The notes under the pieces were generated by a model. It ran no database searches, was not told the DNA's origin, and saw nothing but the letters and a program-made list of their open reading frames with translations. From Hyphomicrobiales bacterium (lineage in GTDB: Bacteria; Pseudomonadota; Alphaproteobacteria; Rhizobiales; Rhizobiaceae), in the NCBI GenBank assembly GCA_900468625.1, contig UBUL01000049.1, forward strand, positions 1 through 43,667: a stretch of 43,667 bases of DNA, given 5' to 3'. Of this stretch, positions 34,166-41,334 are shown piece by piece. The stretch's first letter is position 1. Each line of letters opens with the position of its first letter. Position numbers and translations under genes: made by a program.

Positions 34166-34663
34166 GTGAACACGTCCCCAACACAGGCCACTTCAACAGC
34201 GCAAACACCCTACCAGCGACTGGCTGCGCTCGGGATCGAGCTGCCGCCGCCGCCGCCGCCGATCGCCAATTTCGTGACCCATGTCCGCGAAGGCAACGTA
34301 CTCTATCTGTCGGGCCAAGGGCCGCGAGAGCTGGACGGCCATCTCCATTCCGGCAAGGTCGGCGGTGACGTCGGTGTTGACCGGGCCTATCAGCACGCGC
34401 GGCTGACAGGCATCAACCTTCTTGCCGTCATGCACGAAGCGCTCGGCGATCTTTCCAGAGTGAAGCGAGTGGTGAAACTGCTGGGCATGGTCAACGCCGT
34501 GCCGCATTTCGAGGATCATCCAAGCGTCATCAACGGCTGCTCGGACCTCTTCATCGAGGTCTTCGGCGAAGCGGGCCAGCATGCCCGTTCTGCCGTCGGC
34601 TTCGGCTCGCTTCCTGGCAACATCACGGTCGAAATCGAAGCGATCGTCTCACTCAACGATTAG
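34166..34663 (+). CDS. RidA-family protein (YjgF/YER057c)
   Basis: 165 residues from GTG 34166, which has CAGGAG five bases upstream. RidA proteins hydrolyse reactive enamine/imine intermediates released by PLP enzymes. The conserved end is visible: ARSAVGFGSLPGNITVEIEAIVSL, with the key Arg in HARSAV and the Glu of VEIEA. Longer than typical RidA (about 130) because of an N-terminal extension with a six-proline run coded by a CCG tract (34243-34261). In this locus it would clean up products of the SelA-like PLP enzyme at 35660. Good family call. Confidence 0.85.
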   Translation: MNTSPTQATSTAQTPYQRLAALGIELPPPPPPIANFVTHVREGNVLYLSGQGPRELDGHLHSGKVGGDVGVDRAYQHARLTGINLLAVMHEALGDLSRVKRVVKLLGMVNAVPHFEDHPSVINGCSDLFIEVFGEAGQHARSAVGFGSLPGNITVEIEAIVSLND

Positions 34664-34670
34664 TTTTTAC

Positions 34671-34714
34671 GCTATTCCGGACGCAAAACCGCGTCGCACT
34701 TTTGCTGGAATTGC
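34671..34714. repeat. 44-bp rhizobial intergenic palindrome, copy 2 (inverted)
   Basis: Reverse-orientation copy of 30992-31035 (38 of 44 bases), located between the convergent RidA and IclR gene ends. It may serve as a bidirectional terminator. Confidence 0.7.
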
Positions 34715-34730
34715 TCCAAGGAGGACGAAT

Positions 34731-35564
34731 TCAATGGTTGCGCCAGCCCATCAGCTTTTCGATCCGCTCGGCAGCCGCTCGCACCTGCTCGCCATAATGT
34801 TGGCCGTCGGAAACGACTTTCTGTTCGGGCAGCACGATCGAAATGGTCGCGACACATTGCCCATCGCGATCGACGACCGGCGAGGCGATGCAGGCAACCG
34901 CGTAATCGGATTCCGCCACCTGGATCGAAAGGCGTTCCTCGAAGGCCCTCCCCGCGGCAGCGGAAAGCACGCCGGCATCGACCTCGGCCCGCCCGGTCGG
35001 AGAAGTGCGGGCACAGCGCTTGAAAAGCTCGATCCTTTCCTCTTCCGGCAGATGTCCGACCAGAAGCCGGCCGGAGGCCGTCCAGTTGAGCGGCACGCGC
35101 GTTCCGACACGGGAAGCGACCTGGAAATGGCTTGGTCCGTCCGCCATCGCCAGCACCAGCATGGAATCGCCGTCGCGGCCGCAGACTTGCACCGTCTCGC
35201 TCGCCTGCCGGCAAAGATCGTGCATTTCGCGCGTGGCGACGCTCATGAAATCGAGCGACCGGGCATAGGCAAGACCATAGTGGTAAAGGCGCGCCCCCAG
35301 CCAGACGGAACCGTCGGCATTGCGGCCAAGCATGTTCTTTTCGACCAGATCGTCGATGATGACATAGACGGTCGAAAGCGGCGCCTTGATCGCCTTGGCA
35401 ATCGCGTAGGCTCCAGCCGGCGCGCCGGTTTCGTAGAGATAGTCGATCACCTGCAGCGCGCGGTCGATGCCGCTGACGCGGGAACGGCGCGCGCCTTTGG
35501 CTTCGGCTTCTCCGGTAGAATCCGCGCCTTCAGGGAGTGCTGTGGATAGGGTTTTGGCGTCCAA
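34731..35564 (-). CDS. IclR-family transcriptional regulator
   Basis: 277 residues from a TTG start at 35564, supported by GAGGAG seven bases upstream. N-terminal winged HTH (about 30-90): VSGIDRALQVIDYLYE, AYAIAKAIKAPLSTVYVIIDDLVE, then the IclR effector domain with LNWTASGRLLVGHL, DYAVACIASPVVDRDGQCVATISI. Divergent from the PLP gene and convergent with the ridA-like gene, so it likely governs both halves of the catabolic locus. An AT-rich motif next to it resembles one before the importer operon. Confidence 0.88.
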   Translation of the reverse strand: MDAKTLSTALPEGADSTGEAEAKGARRSRVSGIDRALQVIDYLYETGAPAGAYAIAKAIKAPLSTVYVIIDDLVEKNMLGRNADGSVWLGARLYHYGLAYARSLDFMSVATREMHDLCRQASETVQVCGRDGDSMLVLAMADGPSHFQVASRVGTRVPLNWTASGRLLVGHLPEEERIELFKRCARTSPTGRAEVDAGVLSAAAGRAFEERLSIQVAESDYAVACIASPVVDRDGQCVATISIVLPEQKVVSDGQHYGEQVRAAAERIEKLMGWRNH

Positions 35565-35594
35565 ATCAACGCTCCTCGTGGGTTTCGAGAAGCT

Positions 35595-35609
35595 ATTACA
35601 TTATTATGG
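35595..35609. promoter_or_regulatory. Operator-like AT-rich motif in the IclR/PLP-gene divergent region
   Basis: ATTACATTATTATGG lies in the 95-bp gap between the divergent starts and matches 12 of 15 bases of 29357-29371 before the importer operon. Confidence 0.45.
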
Positions 35610-35659
35610 CATAGCTGTCGATGACAATCGGCAGCCGGCCGTCACTTTGGAGAGATAGA

Positions 35660-36856
35660 ATGTCCGATGATATCCGCAGCAAGATCGGCCTGAGGCCTGT
35701 CATCAACGTATCAGGCACCATGACGAGCCTCGGCGCATCGATCGTCGTGCCCGAAGCCATTGCGGCGATGGCGGCGATCCTGCCGCAATTCGTTGAAGTC
35801 AACGACCTCCAGCGCAAGGCAAGCGCCGTCATCGCCCGGCTGACAGGCGGCGAGGCGGGCTTCGTGACGGCATCCTGCTCCTCGGGCATCAGCCTCGCCG
35901 TCGCCGGCGCCATCACCGGCAACAACCTGCTTGCCATAGAGAAGCTGCCTGATGTCACCCCGGACAAGAACGAAGTCATCATGCAGATGGGTCATGTGGT
36001 GAGCTACGGCGCTCCTGTAGATCAGGCAATCCGCCTCGCCGGCGGCAAGGTCGTGCTGATCGGTCAAGCGACCTCGACGCACCGCTTCCATATGGAAAAC
36101 GCCATAACCGAAAAGACGGCCGCCGCCGTCTATGTCGTATCCCATCATGTGGTCGATTACGGCCTGCTGCACCTGACCGAATTCGTCGAGATTGCGCACT
36201 CCAAGGGCGTGCCCGTCATCGTCGATGCAGCCTCGGAATACGACCTCAAGCTCTTCCTGGCGCAGGGCGCCGACATCGTGCTTTATTCCGGTCATAAGTT
36301 CCTCGGCGGCCCGACCTCCGGTATCGTCGCCGGCAAGAAGGAGCTGGTGCGCAACGCCTTCCTGCAGAACATGGGCATCGGCCGCGGCATGAAGGTCGGC
36401 AAGGAAAGCGTCTATGGCGTCATGGCGGCACTGGAGGCCTGGGAAAAGCGCGACCATGCCGGCATCCGCGAACGCGAAACCGGCTATCTGAACCTCTGGA
36501 AGCGGACTCTGGACAGCCGCCCCGGCGTGACCGCCCTGATCGAGCCCGACCCCACCAACAACCCGCTCGATCGCATGCGGGTCATCATCTCGGCGCCCGA
36601 GGCCCATATCAGCGCCTGGGATCTTGCCGCAGCGCTTGCCCGCGGCAACCCACCTGTGATCGTTCGGGACCATGAGGTGGAACACTATTATTTCTATCTC
36701 GACCCATGCAACCTGCATCCCGGCCAGGAGACGATCGTCGCGACCCGGCTTGCCGAAGAACTCGACAAGGCGCGCGCCTCGAACGAGATCATCGCGACGC
36801 CGATCGAAAACCGCAGCAGGCATCGCTTCGACGGCATGCTGAATTGGCCGGACTGA
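35660..36856 (+). CDS. SelA-fold PLP-dependent enzyme (DgaE/YhfS-like)
   Basis: 398 residues from ATG 35660 (GGAGAGA upstream); the frame's earlier ATG at 35621 lacks a ribosome site. Aminotransferase-fold protein of the selenocysteine-synthase-like group. PLP Lys213 lies in YSGHKFLGGPTSG; VIVDAASEYDLK carries the Asp that binds the pyridine nitrogen, and EAGFVTASCSSGISLAV binds phosphate. True SelA is much longer and works with tRNA-Sec; no such genes are here, so a beta-eliminating ammonia-lyase or related reaction on an amino sugar or amino acid is likelier. RidA nearby fits enamine release. Confidence 0.83.
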   Translation: MSDDIRSKIGLRPVINVSGTMTSLGASIVVPEAIAAMAAILPQFVEVNDLQRKASAVIARLTGGEAGFVTASCSSGISLAVAGAITGNNLLAIEKLPDVTPDKNEVIMQMGHVVSYGAPVDQAIRLAGGKVVLIGQATSTHRFHMENAITEKTAAAVYVVSHHVVDYGLLHLTEFVEIAHSKGVPVIVDAASEYDLKLFLAQGADIVLYSGHKFLGGPTSGIVAGKKELVRNAFLQNMGIGRGMKVGKESVYGVMAALEAWEKRDHAGIRERETGYLNLWKRTLDSRPGVTALIEPDPTNNPLDRMRVIISAPEAHISAWDLAAALARGNPPVIVRDHEVEHYYFYLDPCNLHPGQETIVATRLAEELDKARASNEIIATPIENRSRHRFDGMLNWPD

Positions 36857-36888
36857 ACGGTGGCAGGGATCGCAAGAAGGAAACGAGC

Positions 36889-38721
36889 ATGAGCGCGTCG
36901 CAGCCAAAGGCCTCAGGGGCCGTCGAACCCATCCTCTCCGTCGAGAACCTCACCACCTCGTTCCTGTTGGACGGCGCATGGAGGCCTGTCGTGCGCAATG
37001 TTTCCTTCTTAGTCGCGCCGGGCGAGACGGTGGCGATCGTCGGCGAGAGCGGCTCGGGCAAGAGCGTCACCTCGCTGTCGATCATGCGGCTGCTGCAGAG
37101 CGATTCAAGCCGCATCGAAGGCAAGATCATGCTCGGCGGCCGCAACCTGCTTTCTCTTCCCGAGCATGAGATGCGCAAGGTGCGCGGCAACGAGGTGTCG
37201 ATGATCTTCCAGGAGCCGATGACTTCTCTCAATCCGCTCTTCACCATCGGCGATCAGATTTCCGAGGCCTTGCTCTGCCACAGGAACATGTCGGCTAGGG
37301 ACGCCAAGGCCGAAACGATCCGGCTGCTCGAAAAGGTTCGCATTCCCTCGGCCGCTTCGCGCTTCGGCGAATATCCCCACCGCTTTTCCGGCGGCATGCG
37401 CCAGCGGGTCATGATCGCCATGGCGCTCGCTTCGAAGCCGAGGCTGCTGATCGCCGACGAGCCGACGACGGCGCTCGACGTCACGATCCAGGGCCAGATC
37501 CTCGATCTCATCAAGATGCTGCAGGAGGAGGAAGAAACCTCCGTCCTGTTCATCACGCATGACATGGGCGTGGTCGCGGAGATCGCCGATCGCACCGTCG
37601 TCATGTATCGCGGCGAACAGGTGGAGACGGGTGCTACGGCTGACATCTTCCACCGCGGCCGGCATCCCTATACCCGCGCCTTGCTGTCGGCCGTGCCGGT
37701 ACTCGGCTCGATGCAATCCTATGAACGACCGCTGCGCTTTCCCGTCGTCAATGGGGCAACGGGAGAGTCCGACACGCCTGCCGAGGTGCCTGATACGGTA
37801 GCAAAGGAAAAGCCGGTTCTGCAGGTAAAAAACCTCACCAAGCGCTTCGACATCCATTCGGGCCTTTTCGGAAAGCTCAGGGGCCGCGTGCATGCGGTCG
37901 AAAACGTCTCGTTCGATCTCTTTGCCGGCGAAACATTATCGCTTGTCGGCGAATCCGGTTGCGGCAAATCGACGACAGGGCGCGCCATCATGCGGCTGAT
38001 CGAGCCGCAATCCGGCTCCGTCATCGTCGGCGGTCGCGACGTGCTCTCGCTTGACAGGCGTGACATGCGCGAGATGCGCAAATCGGTGCAGATGATCTTC
38101 CAGGACCCCTTCGCTTCGCTCAACCCGCGCATGACCGTCGGCCAGGCGATCGCCGAGCCCTATCTCGAACACAAACTAGGAACGGCAAGAGAGGCCAAGG
38201 ACATCGTCGCCGACATGCTGCGAAAGGTGGGGCTGACACCCGACATGGCCGGCCGCTACCCGCACGAATTCTCCGGCGGCCAGCGCCAGCGTATCTGCAT
38301 CGCCCGCGCGCTGGCCTTGCAGCCGAAGGTAATCGTCGCCGACGAAAGCGTGTCCGCGCTCGACGTATCGATCAAGGCACAGGTCATCAACCTGATGCTC
38401 GACCTGCAGCAGAGCCTGAACCTTTCCTTCCTCTTCATCTCCCACGACATGGCCGTCGTCGAGCGTGTCAGCCATCGCGTCGCAGTCATGTATCTCGGCG
38501 AAATCGTCGAGATCGGCCCGCGCGCAGCCGTCTTCGGCAATCCGCAGCACGACTATACGAAGAAGCTGATGGCAGCCGTTCCGGTGCCTGACCCCGATCG
38601 CCGGCGCGAGAAGGGCGTGAATGCCAGCGAGGAATTGAAGAGCCCGATCCGGCCCGTCGATTACCTCACCGAGCCGCGCGAATATCGGACCATTTCTCCC
38701 GGTCATCTGGTTGCCGTGTGA
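36889..38721 (+). CDS. Double ATP-binding protein of the peptide-type ABC importer (DppD-DppF fusion)
   Basis: 610 residues from ATG 36889; the open frame before it overlaps the PLP gene and is not used. Two complete ABC domains: first Walker A GESGSGKS (52-59), signature FSGGMRQRV, Walker B LLIADEPTTALDV; second Walker A GESGCGKSTTG, signature FSGGQRQRI and Walker B VIVADESVSALDV (Ser for the usual Pro). Both end with the oligopeptide-transporter C-terminal Pro-rich tail (GRHPYTRALLSAVP; PQHDYTKKLMAAVP). It energises the permeases at 31105-32924. It starts 32 bp after the PLP gene stop. Confidence 0.92.
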   Translation: MSASQPKASGAVEPILSVENLTTSFLLDGAWRPVVRNVSFLVAPGETVAIVGESGSGKSVTSLSIMRLLQSDSSRIEGKIMLGGRNLLSLPEHEMRKVRGNEVSMIFQEPMTSLNPLFTIGDQISEALLCHRNMSARDAKAETIRLLEKVRIPSAASRFGEYPHRFSGGMRQRVMIAMALASKPRLLIADEPTTALDVTIQGQILDLIKMLQEEEETSVLFITHDMGVVAEIADRTVVMYRGEQVETGATADIFHRGRHPYTRALLSAVPVLGSMQSYERPLRFPVVNGATGESDTPAEVPDTVAKEKPVLQVKNLTKRFDIHSGLFGKLRGRVHAVENVSFDLFAGETLSLVGESGCGKSTTGRAIMRLIEPQSGSVIVGGRDVLSLDRRDMREMRKSVQMIFQDPFASLNPRMTVGQAIAEPYLEHKLGTAREAKDIVADMLRKVGLTPDMAGRYPHEFSGGQRQRICIARALALQPKVIVADESVSALDVSIKAQVINLMLDLQQSLNLSFLFISHDMAVVERVSHRVAVMYLGEIVEIGPRAAVFGNPQHDYTKKLMAAVPVPDPDRRREKGVNASEELKSPIRPVDYLTEPREYRTISPGHLVAV

Positions 38722-38873
38722 GCGGGCAATCCGAGCTGCCGGATTCTGTGGAGATGCGCTACCATCGCATCCGACCAGCACTGCTCACACGGATTCAAAA
38801 GATCGCGAATTGCGCTCGCTGGAGCGCTGCAGTTGAGCGACTTTGATAAGCGCGGCTCTGAAGACGCGTTTTC

Positions 38874-39551
38874 CTATTTGACGCCCAATGCGGCAACGCG
38901 GTCGGCAGCGGCGGAAAAGCCTTGCAGGGATACCTGAAAAGCGAGAGCGTTGCCGCCGTCGGCAACGACCTTGAGGTTCAAGCGCGAGCCGGTGCGCACT
39001 TTGCTAAGTGTCGCGGCGTCGAGCGGAAGCAAGGCAATGCAGCCGTTCGGCAAACAGGTGCGAAAACGGATCGGCTTCATAGGCGGCTGATCATCGATAT
39101 TCGGCGTCACGCCCGAGTCGAGGACGATTCCGAAAGGCAGCAATAGTGTTGCGAGCGCACTGCCGTCGGGACGGATCTGCATTTCGACGGCAAGCAGCCT
39201 CTGGCCGTTCTGCTGGGTCTGATCCTGCGAAATCGAACATGCCGGCACCTTGTCGCGCTGACTGCACACGATACGCCAGTCCTGATAGGTCTCCTGCAGG
39301 CTCGACGCACCGTTCGGCAACGCCGATTGCGCAAAGGCTGCGGGTGGAAACGTCAGAGCGAAGCCCGCACAGACAAAGACACGCGCTGCAAAAGATATGC
39401 GGTCGATTGTCCGAGATAATGTGAATGCCGGGTTTGACAAGGGACGAGATCTTTCAATTAGAAATGCAATATTCCGCCTCGGTTCCCTCAAGAACCAAGG
39501 CGACGAATCAGGGTCGGTCATGGCCACCATCGGCACGAATTTCCGTACCAC
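38874..39551 (-). CDS. Invasion-associated locus B (IalB) family protein
   Basis: 225 residues in the longest form. The true start is probably later than 39551: residues 1-48 are not signal-like, while 50-75 (RISFAARVFVCAGFALTFPPAAFAQ, split) is a good signal peptide. Mature domain marks: YQDWRIVCSQRDKVPACSISQ, RFRTCLPNGCIALLPLD, LKVVADGGNALAFQVSLQGFSAA, the IalB (PF06776) pattern with two Cys pairs. Periplasmic; first linked to erythrocyte invasion in Bartonella, but common in Rhizobiales. Last gene of the adhesin operon. A sequence like TTGTCA before CACATTAT near 39430 could be an internal promoter. Confidence 0.8.
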   Translation of the reverse strand: MVRKFVPMVAMTDPDSSPWFLREPRRNIAFLIERSRPLSNPAFTLSRTIDRISFAARVFVCAGFALTFPPAAFAQSALPNGASSLQETYQDWRIVCSQRDKVPACSISQDQTQQNGQRLLAVEMQIRPDGSALATLLLPFGIVLDSGVTPNIDDQPPMKPIRFRTCLPNGCIALLPLDAATLSKVRTGSRLNLKVVADGGNALAFQVSLQGFSAAADRVAALGVK

Positions 39552-39572
39552 GGCTTTCAGCGCCGGGATAGA

Positions 39573-40046
39573 TCACGTGCATACCCATTCCCGGACAGCG
39601 CAGCGAGAGCCCGAGCGCTCGCATGCCTTGAGCGCAAGATCTTCCGCTTCGCGGCGCGTCGGTGCCGAATTTGCGCTCCATGGCGTCGCCCGTTCGCGTT
39701 TTTCCTTGCCGATGGCGAGGGCGCCGCAATGATTGTAGGGAAAGCCGGTCTTGTCGTCGTCATCCCAATGCCGGTGATTGCGGAATATGCTGACCACGAC
39801 GCAACTCTTACCCTTGTCCCGCTCGCAATGCTTGAGCGCGATGTCCATGGCTTCCTGGCGCTTGTCGGCACCCCAGAAGAAGCCGTATTTTTCATCGGGC
39901 GCGGAATAGGCGATGGCTGCCCATATGCCACGTTCCTCCGGCGGAGGAACCGGCGCCTGCTCGGCCGTAAAAAGATCGGCGGCTCCCAGATGACCGGCGG
40001 TGACGAACAGCATGCCGATCGCCGCTATGGCAGATCTCGATCTCAT
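39573..40046 (-). CDS. DUF4189-domain secreted protein
   Basis: 157 residues, signal peptide 1-22 (cleavage near LGAAD). DUF4189 marks are present: GIWAAIAYSAPDEKYGFFWGAD, EAMDIALKHCERDKGKSCVVVSIFRN, HCGALAIGKE, EAEDLALKACERSGSRCAVREWVC, i.e. paired A-C-C motifs likely making disulfides. Function unknown; these occur in periplasmic proteins of Rhizobiales. Start overlaps the upstream stop as ATGA (40043-40046), so it is translated with the membrane protein before it. Confidence 0.78.
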   Translation of the reverse strand: MRSRSAIAAIGMLFVTAGHLGAADLFTAEQAPVPPPEERGIWAAIAYSAPDEKYGFFWGADKRQEAMDIALKHCERDKGKSCVVVSIFRNHRHWDDDDKTGFPYNHCGALAIGKEKRERATPWSANSAPTRREAEDLALKACERSGSRCAVREWVCT

Positions 40047-40738
40047 TTTAAGCCCCCTTGTTTTCCTGCCGCCGAAGCCACGGAAATGACGACGCAGCCG
40101 CTTCCGGTCGGTAAAAGCATCGCGTCACCGCCATCGTTGCCGAGCTGGTAGACGCCGACCTGGCCGAGATTGTTGACGAGTTTGCTGCCGTTCGGAAACT
40201 TGGCCGAAATTTCCGGACAGGAGGCCGTGAACGGCGCCACCCGAACCATCGAGCCCTCGCAGCCGGATGCGACGGGTGCGGCAAATACGATGCCGGCGGC
40301 TGGACCGCTATAGCCCTGTGTCGCATAGTTCATTCCGACAAGTGCCTGTACGGCATGCTTGTCGGCCGCCTCGTTGTTCCACACCGACTGAACGTTATAC
40401 TGCGTGCCGTTGGTCAGCAGCTGTCCGAGAACCGGGAAAACGGTCGAACAGGAGTGCAGCCCGGCCTGCTTGGCGTGCTGCAGAAACGGCGTATCGGGCA
40501 GCGTTTGATTGGCGTCGTTCGCCGCCGCAACCGCCGGCTGTGACAAAAGGTTCCCCAGCACATCATATCGCAAGGCGGCGTAGCCGCCGGCGCCGGCGAT
40601 TGCAATAGCCAGCACCGAAAGGGCGATCGTCTTTCGCCAGCTTCGCCCTGGCTTGGCTTGTTCGCCGGCGAAGTTCTGAATTGCGGCGTCTTTGGTGTTT
40701 CGCAACATGATGCGATCGTGAATCGATTGCTGGGTCAT
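40043..40738 (-). CDS. Membrane-anchored periplasmic protein of unknown function
   Basis: 231 residues. A cytoplasmic basic N-terminus (1-35), one TM helix (about 36-56: KTIALSVLAIAIAGAGGYAAL), then a periplasmic domain with Cys at CSTVF, SGCEG, TASCPE and SGCVVI, suggesting two disulfides. No family recognised. Sits between IalB and DUF4189 genes in the adhesin operon, so it may be an inner-membrane helper for adhesin export or stability, comparable in position to accessory proteins of other trimeric adhesins (inference). Confidence 0.6.
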   Translation of the reverse strand: MTQQSIHDRIMLRNTKDAAIQNFAGEQAKPGRSWRKTIALSVLAIAIAGAGGYAALRYDVLGNLLSQPAVAAANDANQTLPDTPFLQHAKQAGLHSCSTVFPVLGQLLTNGTQYNVQSVWNNEAADKHAVQALVGMNYATQGYSGPAAGIVFAAPVASGCEGSMVRVAPFTASCPEISAKFPNGSKLVNNLGQVGVYQLGNDGGDAMLLPTGSGCVVISVASAAGKQGGLK

Positions 40739-40751
40739 TGAAATCCGTCCG

Positions 40752-41327
40752 TCACTTTATGGCCTTAACGGCTGTGGAAAGGCCCTTGAGGTTTGCGGTC
40801 AGGCTGACGATCTTCCCGTCCGTGGTCGGATAGGAAACCGTTGGTGCCGTACTTTTGGAAATCTGCTCGCGCATCAAAGGCCCGACCGGCAGCATGCCGA
40901 CGCAAACCGTATTGTTGCAGCCGTTGAAGCGGACCTGTACCGGCTCCTTGCGGCCCTCGAATTGCAGCAGGATACCGCCGTCGCTCTTGGCGACCGGGGC
41001 TGCACGCAAGATCATGTAGGGATCGCCTTTTTTAGTCGCTGCGAGCGACCAGCTGAATGCGACCTGTCCCGCCTCGTTCTCGATGATCTGGGTAACGTTG
41101 CAGACCCGCTGGCGAATCTTCAGGTTTTCGTCGCAGATCAGCGTCCAGTTTTCGAACGGACGAATGGTCCGCTGATACTCGCCAGGCTTCAGCTCCGGAG
41201 GAACCACCACCTCGGAAGGCCTGATCCGATAGCTGGCAAGAACCATCTCCTGTCCGGCTGCAATCGAGCCGGACAGGAGCATGCACATCACGAAAGCGGG
41301 GACGCCGAAAAGTGCGCCTTTGAACAT
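40752..41327 (-). CDS. Invasion-associated locus B (IalB) family protein
   Basis: 191 residues with signal peptide 1-25 (SIAAG). IalB marks: ENWTLICDENLKIRQRVCNVTQ, VRFNGCNNTVCVGMLPVGPLM, VSLTANLKGLSTAVKAI, giving the same two-Cys-pair layout as the protein at 38874-39551. Begins 7 bp after the adhesin stop. The ribosome site is weak, suggesting coupled translation. Periplasmic; possibly assists folding or surface display of the adhesin (inference). Confidence 0.82.
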   Translation of the reverse strand: MFKGALFGVPAFVMCMLLSGSIAAGQEMVLASYRIRPSEVVVPPELKPGEYQRTIRPFENWTLICDENLKIRQRVCNVTQIIENEAGQVAFSWSLAATKKGDPYMILRAAPVAKSDGGILLQFEGRKEPVQVRFNGCNNTVCVGMLPVGPLMREQISKSTAPTVSYPTTDGKIVSLTANLKGLSTAVKAIK

Positions 41328-41334
41328 GGCAGGC

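Noticed and set aside
35660..36856. Annotation as selenocysteine synthase (SelA)
   Set aside because: Too short for SelA and no selB, selD or tRNA-Sec in the window; context is catabolic.
36706..36888. Upstream extension of the double ATPase frame
   Set aside because: Overlaps the end of the PLP-enzyme gene and has no transporter-like sequence; ATG 36889 begins the normal ABC domain.
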